This document shows positions 1 through 5,143 of a stretch of 5,862 nucleotides of DNA, one piece after another; position 1 is the first letter of the stretch, and each line of letters begins with the position of its first letter. Source of the stretch: Alphaproteobacteria bacterium (GTDB taxonomy: Bacteria; Pseudomonadota; Alphaproteobacteria; SHNJ01). The DNA is taken from the NCBI GenBank assembly GCA_947456345.1, contig CANGQU010000054.1, positions 1 through 5,862 on the forward strand, written 5' to 3'. A model generated the notes under the pieces. The model was not told the origin of the DNA and ran no database searches. It worked only from the letters and a program-made list of their open reading frames with translations. The translations under genes and the position numbers were made by a program.

Positions 1-38
1 GAGTTAGTGAGATAAAGCTTTTGCCTTGATCCTAACTC
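1..38. repeat. 7-bp inverted repeat at the left edge, overlapping the tlpA stop
   Basis: GAGTTAG at 1-7 and CTAACTC at 32-38 are exact reverse complements with a 24-nt spacer. The right arm covers the tlpA stop codon (32-34). The stem may extend past the window edge. No U-tract is visible within the window in the tlpA direction, so calling it a terminator is not justified from what is shown. The remainder of 1-31 contains no recognisable gene. Confidence 0.25.
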
Positions 39-565
39 CCCGGCGGCAAGTATTGGCGCAAAAACTGGATCATCTCGGGGCTGTCCCACTGGGTCGAGCC
101 GAAAATCCGCGCCACGGCCTGGCCCTGGGCATTCACAATATAGCTGGCTGGTAATCCCGGCACGTTCCAAGTTTTCGGGATGCGGTTCAACGTATCGATA
201 TAAAGCGGCAGATTATCGATACGAAGGCGCTGAAAAAATCCCGGTAAAATACGCTCGTCCCGGTCTTGGCTGATGGTGATGACTTGCAACCCTTGCGCGC
301 CCATTTGCCGTTGTAAACGGGATAGCGACGGCATTTCGGTAATACAGGGCACGCACCAACTGGCCCATAAATTGACCACCAGCAACTTGCCGCGAAAATC
401 GCGCAATTGGTATTGCTTGCCGTCTTGGTCATAAAAAACAATTAGCGGCAGGCGCTGCGGTGTTTCATCGACCAAGAGCCCCGCAATATTGGTTTCAGCG
501 CGTGCGCTTACGGTTCCTAGCAAGGCCAGCAAAACCAACATCAGCGGGGCGAATTTTCTAATCAT
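32..565 (-). CDS. tlpA: TlpA/ResA-family periplasmic thiol-disulfide oxidoreductase
   Basis: The 177-residue product has an N-terminal Sec signal: basic residues 2-4, a hydrophobic core at about 6-19, and an A-R-A site after residue 23. The mature protein is therefore expected in the periplasm. The rest is a thioredoxin-like fold. LLVVNLWASWCVPC at 61-74 supplies the redox pair C71/C74, and GLPASYIVN at 137-145 is the segment that normally holds the cis-proline (P139) facing the active site. TlpA/ResA proteins usually reduce disulfides in periplasmic targets such as apocytochrome c or copper chaperones; the target here cannot be read from sequence. The length is normal for the family. The start is the ATG at 563-565, because it gives a complete signal peptide, although no clear Shine-Dalgarno sequence precedes it. 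The gene is divergent from lptM-lysA, a layout seen in many alphaproteobacteria. Family assignment is firm; the exact role and the symbol are less so. Confidence 0.9.
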   Translation of the reverse strand: MIRKFAPLMLVLLALLGTVSARAETNIAGLLVDETPQRLPLIVFYDQDGKQYQLRDFRGKLLVVNLWASWCVPCITEMPSLSRLQRQMGAQGLQVITISQDRDERILPGFFQRLRIDNLPLYIDTLNRIPKTWNVPGLPASYIVNAQGQAVARIFGSTQWDSPEMIQFLRQYLPPGS

Positions 566-625
566 GCCATCTAAGTTTATAGGTAAATGGTAAAGAATAG
601 TATAGAATTATTAGGCATTTTAAAA

Positions 626-643
626 TTCATGCCGACGCATGAA
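626..643 (+). promoter_or_regulatory. Perfect 7-bp hairpin in the lptM leader
   Basis: TTCATGC at 626-632 and GCATGAA at 637-643 are exact reverse complements around the 4-nt loop CGAC. The element lies 22 nt upstream of the lptM ATG and about 12 nt upstream of its Shine-Dalgarno sequence. It could be a transcription-factor operator or a stem in the leader mRNA. No U-tract follows it, so it is not an intrinsic terminator. Function is not known. Confidence 0.35.
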
Positions 644-654
644 ACCCCGCACCC

Positions 655-659
655 AAGGA
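655..659 (+). promoter_or_regulatory. Shine-Dalgarno sequence that fixes the lptM start
   Basis: AAGGA at 655-659 sits 6 nt before the ATG at 666, which is ideal spacing. It supports the 43-residue lptM reading frame over the longer overlapping frames that run through the same DNA and begin at 587 or 709. Confidence 0.65.
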
Positions 660-665
660 CCTGTC

Positions 666-797
666 ATGCCGCCTTATGCAAAAATAATCTGCGCGTTATG
701 CTTAGTTTTTGCTTTGTCCGCTTGCGGCAAACGCGGGCCGTTGGAACCGCCGCCGGGTGGCAGCCCGACCTATCCGCAAACCTATCCCCGGCAATAG
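666..797 (+). CDS. lptM: LptM (YifL-like) small lipoprotein
   Basis: The 43-residue product begins MPPYAKIICALCLVFALSAC and then reads GKRGPLEPPPGG. The short basic/hydrophobic leader ends in the lipobox L-S-A-C, so signal peptidase II should cleave before C20 and lipidate it. The CGKRGPLE sequence directly after the lipobox is the hallmark of the LptM/YifL family, and the Pro-rich tail is also typical. In E. coli LptM binds the LptD/LptE translocon and promotes correct LptD disulfide formation; the same role here is inferred from the family. The gene has a good Shine-Dalgarno sequence and stops 7 nt before lysA, so it is the first gene of an operon with lysA. Family members are commonly found just upstream of lysA or dapF. 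It is easily missed because of its length and because larger spurious frames overlap it. The residue at +2 is Gly, which does not suggest inner-membrane retention. Confidence 0.9.
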   Translation: MPPYAKIICALCLVFALSACGKRGPLEPPPGGSPTYPQTYPRQ

Positions 798-804
798 GCG
801 CGGT

Positions 805-2058
805 ATGGACGCATTTCCCTATAACCAAGGCGAGCTTTGCGCCGAAGCAGTTAAGCTTGGCGATTTAGCCACAGCCTATGGCACGCCGCTTTATGTCTAT
901 AGCCGCACGCGGCTTTTGGGCAATTACCGTGCCTATGCCGATGCGTTCGGCGCGCGCGCGACCATTTGTTACGCCGTCAAGGCCAATCCCAACGGCGCGA
1001 TTTTGGGCGAACTGGCCAAAGCAGGTGCGGGGGCGGATGTCGTTTCTGGCGGCGAGATGGCGCGCGCCCATCGTGCGGGCGTTGCGCCCGATAAAATTGT
1101 GTTTGCCGGGGTGGGCAAGACAGCAGATGAACTTCGCGCCGGGCTGGCATTGGGCATTCGGCAATTCAATGTCGAATCGCTAGCGGAATTGCGGTTATTG
1201 GCGGACATCGCCGCACAAATGGGCAGGATTGCGCCATTGGTGTTGCGCATCAACCCCGATGTGCACGCGCCAACCCATGCCAAAATCGCCACGGGCAAAA
1301 AAGACAATAAATTCGGGCTGCCCAAATCCGAATGGCGACCGGCTATCCAATTTCTGTTGGATAACCGTCATTTGCGCCTGCGTGGCTTGGGGATGCATAT
1401 CGGTTCGCAATTGTTGACGCTTGATCCTTTTGCCCAAGCCTATGCCGTATTACGGGCGCATTTAGTGGAATTGCGGGCGGTTGGATTTGCCATCGATACG
1501 GTGGATCTGGGCGGCGGGATTGGGATTGTGTATCAAGCCGGGCAAGTACAGCCGGATTTGATGGCTCTGGCGGCTTTGGCGCAGCAACATTTGGGCGATT
1601 TAGATTTGCATTGGATTTTAGAACCTGGCCGTTCGATCATCGGCGATGCGGGTATTTTGCTCACCCGGGTCATCAGCCGCAAACATAACGGCGAAAAAGA
1701 TTTTTTGGTGGTTGATGCCGCCATGAATGATTTGCTGCGCCCCACTTTGTATCAGGCCTATCACCATATTTTACCGGTCAAGGCGATGGGCGATGCGGCG
1801 GCTTGGCCGCTTGGCGATTTGGTAGGGCCCGTATGCGAGACCGGCGATTATTTGGCGCAGGATCGGCCACTGCCGCCCGCGCATAGCGGCGATCTGCTCG
1901 CGATCATGGGCGCTGGTGCGTATGGGGCCAGTATGGCATCGACCTATAACAGCCGCCCGCTTGTAGCCGAGGCGATGGTGGACGGCGCGCGCCACGGTTT
2001 GATCCGCCGCCGCCAGCAATTGGCCGATCTATGGGCCGATGAAATGGCCTGGGCATGA
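805..2058 (+). CDS. lysA: Diaminopimelate decarboxylase (lysine biosynthesis)
   Basis: The 417-residue product is a cytoplasmic PLP enzyme of fold type III that converts meso-diaminopimelate to L-lysine plus CO2, the last step of the DAP pathway. The N-terminal TIM barrel carries YAVKANPN at 56-63 with the Schiff-base lysine K59. HIGSQ follows at 198-202, the phosphate-binding glycine loop DLGGGIG at 234-240, and EPGR at 273-276. The C-terminal domain has VDAAMNDLLRPTLY at 303-316, CETGD at 344-348 (C344/E345, active-site residues contributed across the dimer) and GAYGASMASTYNSRP at 371-385. All key residues are present and the length is normal. The ATG at 805 was chosen because it gives the standard LysA N-terminus and starts 7 nt after lptM; an in-frame extension to 709 would overlap lptM and encode a basic segment unlike LysA. 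A weak AGGCG at 796-800 may be the ribosome site. The stop overlaps the next start (ATGA), implying translational coupling. Confidence 0.97.
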   Translation: MDAFPYNQGELCAEAVKLGDLATAYGTPLYVYSRTRLLGNYRAYADAFGARATICYAVKANPNGAILGELAKAGAGADVVSGGEMARAHRAGVAPDKIVFAGVGKTADELRAGLALGIRQFNVESLAELRLLADIAAQMGRIAPLVLRINPDVHAPTHAKIATGKKDNKFGLPKSEWRPAIQFLLDNRHLRLRGLGMHIGSQLLTLDPFAQAYAVLRAHLVELRAVGFAIDTVDLGGGIGIVYQAGQVQPDLMALAALAQQHLGDLDLHWILEPGRSIIGDAGILLTRVISRKHNGEKDFLVVDAAMNDLLRPTLYQAYHHILPVKAMGDAAAWPLGDLVGPVCETGDYLAQDRPLPPAHSGDLLAIMGAGAYGASMASTYNSRPLVAEAMVDGARHGLIRRRQQLADLWADEMAWA

Positions 2059-4463
2059 GGCATTTCCCCCCCGCATGGTGGCGCGGGCCCGGTTTGGGCC
2101 GGGATCCGGAATTGCCGGTGGGATGGGGCGTTTATCTTTTCACCGCCTGTAGTTTATGGTGGGAGAATATCGCCGGGCGGATTTGGCCCTATGGCCTGGC
2201 GGTTTTTTTATTTTTGACCTTGGCTTGGTTTGATGGCTTCGCCTATTGGCCGGGCTGGCTGCATGCGCTGTTTTTAGTGGGCTTGGGCTGGGGTGGTTTG
2301 TTCGCCGTGCGCGATTTGTGGCGGCATGGCAGTTGGCCCAAGCCGATGGCGATTTACCATCGCATCGAATTGAATAGTGAATTGCATAATCGGCCACTGA
2401 CTGGCCTACAGGACAGCTTGCCGGATGGGGCGGGCGTGTTGCAACGCCAGTGGTGGCAATGGCATTTGGCCCAGCTGCGCGAGCGTTTGGGCCCGTTGCG
2501 CTGGGGCTGGCCGCGCTTTGGTTTTGCTCCTAACGATCCCTTTGCCGTGCGTAGTTTGGTGTTGCTGTTATTTTGTCTGGGTTTATTGCAAGCGGGCCGG
2601 GATTGGGATGCGCGGCTGTGGCGGGCGCTGTTGCCGAATGTGCCTCCGGCCAGCAGCTTGATCCAGGAATGGCAAGTCTATGCCAAGCCGCCTGCGTATA
2701 CCGGCTTGCCACAACAGGATTTAAAACCTTTGGCGGGCGAGGTTGCGGCTATCCCGGCGGGTGCAGAAATTTTTGTCCAGCTGCATGGCGTTAAAACCCG
2801 CGCCGCTGTCACCGTCGATGCGATAGCGCAGCCCATCGAAGCTATGGGCGATGGCAGTTTTCAAAGCCATTTCATTTTGCCGGCGGCTGAGCGTTTGCAA
2901 TTGCAGCTGGGCTGGCAAACCCTGGCTGGCTGGCGGTTGCAGGTGATTCCAGATACCGCGCCCAGCATTGAATGGCAGGGCGAAGTATATGCAACGCCGC
3001 GCGCAGCCATCCGTCTGGGGTATGCGGCGGTGGACGATTATGGTTTGGCCAAGGTTATGGCCGAGATCAAAAAACCGGACGAGTCCGATACTATCACCGT
3101 CATCTTACCGAATTTCCCAACGCTCAAGGGCAAGGTACAAAATTCCAGCTATCACGATCTCGCTTGGCATCGCTGGGCCGGGGAAAAAGTGCAAATCCGC
3201 TTGCTGGCCCAAGACGCGTTGAACCAGCCCGCCGCATCGCCATGGGTGGATGCGCAATTGCCAGAACGCAGTTTCAAGCACCCGGTGGCCATGGAAATTG
3301 CCGCCTTGCGCCGGGATTTTATGTTCGCACGCATCGACCGTGCGCAATTATCGCAAAAGTTATTGCCGATTTTATCGGCACCGCAAGCTTTCGATTATGA
3401 CGGGGTGTTTACGCTTGGCGCGCGGGTCGCCCAGGTGCGCGCAGCCTTGGTCCCGGATAGCCGCGACGATGACAGCATTTTGGGATTGCTGTGGGATTTG
3501 GCGCTGCGGTTGGACGATCAGGGAATTTCCTTGGCCGAGCGGGATTTGCGCGGGTTGGAACAAGCATTGCAAGAAGCCATCGCCCGCGGTGCCAGCGGGG
3601 CCGAGATCGAGATGCTGCTCGATCAATATACGGCGGCGATGAATCAGTATTTGCAAACCATGGCCCAGCAAATGCAACAAGACGGCATGAGCGATTTATC
3701 GCCGATGGACCCCAGCGCCCAATCGCTGGAAGTGGGCGATTTGGACCGGTTGTTGGCGCAAATCCGCCAATTGCTGCAAAGCGGGCAAACCGCCGAGGCG
3801 CAACAATTGCTGAGCAAGTTACAAGAAATGATGGCCAATCTGCGCCAACAGCAAGGGCAACCTAGCCCCGAGCAAAAAGCCGTCCAGGCCCTGATTAAAA
3901 CGGCCCAAGAATTGATCCGCCGTCAGCAGCAAGCGTTGGATCATTCCGCAGCACTGGCGGCGGGGGCCAAAGCCACAACCACGCCCAAGCCCGAGGATCA
4001 GGGCAAAATCCGCAGCGACGCGCAAAGCTTTGTCAAAGAATTGCAAAAATACCTGCCGCCGCCAGCGCCCTTTGATGCGGCTTTGACGGCGATGCGCCAG
4101 GCGCAAACGATGCAGCAAAAAAACGCCAAAACAGAAGCGGCGCAAAGCCAGAATTTGCAGAATGTTTTGCAGGCACAAACAGCCGCGTTGGAATCTTTGC
4201 GCGCGGGTCTGCACGAATTGCTGCAAAACGCGCAAAATGGTGGCGGTGGCGGCATGGTGCGCGCGGGCAGCGGCGCCTATGATCCCTTTGGCCGCACGCG
4301 GCCAGGCCAGGGGCCGCTGGATGATCCCAACGTCAAAGTTCCAGGCGTGCCGGAATTGCAGCGCAGCCAGGAAATTTTGCAGGAATTGCAAAACCGTTCC
4401 GGCGATTTCAGCCGCCCAGAAATCGAACGCGATTACATCAAACGTTTGTTGCGGCGTTTTTAG
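2055..4463 (+). CDS. TIGR02302/DUF4175 family inner-membrane protein, function unknown
   Basis: This 802-residue protein has two hydrophobic segments near the N-terminus (about 43-60 and 66-86) and a third at about 164-181. The loop between the second and third (87-163) is rich in Arg and Trp, which suggests it is cytoplasmic and that everything after 182 is periplasmic. The loop carries RPLTGLQD at 113-120, which resembles a family-typical segment. A mixed, probably beta-rich region (about 185-430) is followed by a helical, Gln/Met-rich low-complexity region (about 500-728), likely coiled coil, and then a pentaglycine at 729-733. The C-terminus has DPFGR (743-747), VKVP (760-763) and the ending YIKRLLRRF, a signature I recognise from TIGR02302 proteins. 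The family is alphaproteobacterial and no biochemical role is established that I know of. The start overlaps the lysA stop by 4 nt, and the gene order lysA-TIGR02302 recurs in the class. No frameshift or truncation is seen; the length is normal or slightly short. Confidence 0.88.
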   Translation: MRHFPPAWWRGPGLGRDPELPVGWGVYLFTACSLWWENIAGRIWPYGLAVFLFLTLAWFDGFAYWPGWLHALFLVGLGWGGLFAVRDLWRHGSWPKPMAIYHRIELNSELHNRPLTGLQDSLPDGAGVLQRQWWQWHLAQLRERLGPLRWGWPRFGFAPNDPFAVRSLVLLLFCLGLLQAGRDWDARLWRALLPNVPPASSLIQEWQVYAKPPAYTGLPQQDLKPLAGEVAAIPAGAEIFVQLHGVKTRAAVTVDAIAQPIEAMGDGSFQSHFILPAAERLQLQLGWQTLAGWRLQVIPDTAPSIEWQGEVYATPRAAIRLGYAAVDDYGLAKVMAEIKKPDESDTITVILPNFPTLKGKVQNSSYHDLAWHRWAGEKVQIRLLAQDALNQPAASPWVDAQLPERSFKHPVAMEIAALRRDFMFARIDRAQLSQKLLPILSAPQAFDYDGVFTLGARVAQVRAALVPDSRDDDSILGLLWDLALRLDDQGISLAERDLRGLEQALQEAIARGASGAEIEMLLDQYTAAMNQYLQTMAQQMQQDGMSDLSPMDPSAQSLEVGDLDRLLAQIRQLLQSGQTAEAQQLLSKLQEMMANLRQQQGQPSPEQKAVQALIKTAQELIRRQQQALDHSAALAAGAKATTTPKPEDQGKIRSDAQSFVKELQKYLPPPAPFDAALTAMRQAQTMQQKNAKTEAAQSQNLQNVLQAQTAALESLRAGLHELLQNAQNGGGGGMVRAGSGAYDPFGRTRPGQGPLDDPNVKVPGVPELQRSQEILQELQNRSGDFSRPEIERDYIKRLLRRF

Positions 4464-4468
4464 CCAGC

Positions 4469-4490
4469 AACGTCAATTTACAACGTTTTT
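4469..4490 (+). terminator. Weak possible terminator after the lptM-lysA operon
   Basis: AACGT at 4469-4473 pairs with ACGTT at 4483-4487 across a 9-nt loop, and a run of five T occupies 4486-4490. The stem is only 5 bp and AT-rich, so it is a marginal intrinsic terminator. It is listed because it lies 6 nt after the stop codon of the last operon gene. Rho-dependent termination is equally possible. Confidence 0.25.
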
Positions 4491-4518
4491 ATGCGCCTTG
4501 GCTTGATCGGCATATATT

Positions 4519-4540
4519 CCTTATGTCCGCCGCCATAAGG
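4519..4540 (+). promoter_or_regulatory. Perfect 7-bp inverted repeat upstream of the YciF-like gene
   Basis: CCTTATG at 4519-4525 and CATAAGG at 4534-4540 are exact reverse complements separated by 8 nt (TCCGCCGC). A TATATT word at 4513-4518 directly abuts the left arm and could be a -10 element, though no good -35 is found at the right distance. The repeat ends 37 nt before the ATG at 4578. It could be a repressor or activator operator overlapping a promoter, or an mRNA leader stem. No T-tract follows, which argues against a terminator. Confidence 0.4.
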
Positions 4541-4577
4541 TGCCGGCGAGCCCCCTTTCACCTAATGGAGAGCAGCC

Positions 4578-5078
4578 ATGAACATAGAAAATTTGAACGA
4601 CTTATTCGAAGACCAATTGCGCGATATTCTTTATGCCGAAAAGAAAATCGTCAAAGCTATCGCGAAGATGATCAAATCCGCCAATAATCCGGAATTGAAA
4701 AAATCTTTTACCAAGCATGGTGTCGAAACCTTGGATCAAATCAGCAAGCTGGAAGCGGTGATGACTTCGCTTGAAATGAAAGTCAAAACTCAGAAATGCG
4801 AAGCGATTGAAGGCATTTTAAAAGAGGCGGATGAAATTATCGCCTCGGTCAAAGATCCGCAAGTCATGGATGCAGCCTTGATCCTGGCGGCACAAAAAGT
4901 TGAGCATTACGAAATCGCCACCTATGGCTGCTTGTGCGCCTTTGCGCAGCAATTGGGTTATAGCAAGCAGGCCAAGATATTGATGAGTATTTTGGATCAG
5001 GAAAAAGCGGCGGATACGCATCTGTCGGAGTTGGCTCAAGAAGCGCCAGCGCTGAATGACATGGCGCGTGCGGCCTAA
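4578..5078 (+). CDS. YciF/DUF892 ferritin-like protein
   Basis: The 166-residue product has no signal peptide, so it is probably cytoplasmic, and is predicted to be almost all helical. It matches the DUF892/YciF family of ferritin-like four-helix bundles: LFEDQLRDILYAEKKI at 9-24, KCEAIEGILKEADEII at 73-88, the AAQKVEHYEIATYG segment at 104-117, and LDQEKAADTHLSELA at 139-153. E21, E50, E109/E112 and E142 are the acidic residues most likely to bind a di-metal centre, by analogy with ferritin-like proteins; this is inferred. E. coli YciF is stress-linked, with no settled activity. The start is well supported: GGAGA at 4567-4571 lies 6 nt before the ATG. The gene stands alone, with its own upstream region and a strong terminator after it. 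Its product is lysine-rich (18 of 166) and its DNA more AT-rich than the flanking genes, so a different expression level or later acquisition is possible. No yciE-type partner is present. Confidence 0.93.
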   Translation: MNIENLNDLFEDQLRDILYAEKKIVKAIAKMIKSANNPELKKSFTKHGVETLDQISKLEAVMTSLEMKVKTQKCEAIEGILKEADEIIASVKDPQVMDAALILAAQKVEHYEIATYGCLCAFAQQLGYSKQAKILMSILDQEKAADTHLSELAQEAPALNDMARAA

Positions 5079-5102
5079 TTGCCAGGTGGATTTTGCAATA
5101 TT

Positions 5103-5141
5103 ATCCCGAGCAGGGGCGAACCGCCTTCTCTCGGGATTTTT
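5103..5141 (+). terminator. Strong intrinsic terminator after the YciF-like gene
   Basis: ATCCCGAG at 5103-5110 pairs perfectly with CTCGGGAT at 5130-5137. The intervening bases contain an inner GGCG-AAC-CGCC hairpin (5114-5124), so the two stems can stack. TTTTT at 5137-5141 follows on the plus strand. It begins 24 nt after the stop at 5078 and should end that transcript. It also lies 3 nt beyond the stop of the convergent minus-strand gene. On that strand the stem is followed by AATATT rather than a U-tract, so it would be a poorer terminator in that direction. Confidence 0.88.
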
Positions 5142-5143
5142 GT

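Larger units (their letters stand above)
566..665. promoter_or_regulatory. Divergent intergenic region between tlpA and lptM
   Basis: This 100-nt gap separates two divergent genes, so it must hold the promoter of each unless distal ones are used. The part from about 570 to 627 is strongly AT-rich compared with the coding DNA around it, as expected for promoters. Several TATA-like words occur on both strands (for example near 600-606 on plus, and TATAAA on minus near 575-580), but none has a convincing -35 element at 16-18 nt. Individual promoters are therefore not assigned. The lptM-proximal end contains a perfect hairpin, listed separately. Confidence 0.5.

Noticed and set aside
570..612. 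Specific sigma70-type promoters for tlpA and lptM
   Set aside because: TATA-like words are frequent in this AT-rich stretch, but none pairs with a recognisable -35 at normal spacing, so assigning one would be guesswork.
709..804. Longer lysA start adding 32 residues
   Set aside because: The extension overlaps lptM in another frame, encodes a basic segment unlike LysA N-termini, and is outcompeted by the ATG at 805 directly after the lptM stop.
587..868. 93-residue plus-strand frame across the tlpA-lptM gap
   Set aside because: It runs through the AT-rich regulatory gap, lptM and the start of lysA, with no family resemblance. The lptM frame has the Shine-Dalgarno sequence and lipobox.
969..1325. 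118-residue minus-strand frame opposite lysA
   Set aside because: Shadow of a well-conserved lysA frame; no motif or start signal.
3491..3865. 124-residue plus-strand frame inside the TIGR02302 gene
   Set aside because: Out-of-frame shadow of the long gene, with no ribosome site and Arg/Ala/Gly-rich nonsense composition.
3650..4250. Possible tandem repeat in the Gln-rich region
   Set aside because: The CAA/CAG-rich DNA reflects a Gln-rich helical protein region. I see no regular repeat unit at DNA or protein level.
3819..4391. 190-residue minus-strand frame opposite the TIGR02302 gene
   Set aside because: It is antisense to the Gln-rich tract. CAA/CAG and GCG repeats on the plus strand remove stops from the complement, and the product is a compositionally odd Arg/Leu/Gln mix with no recognisable domain.
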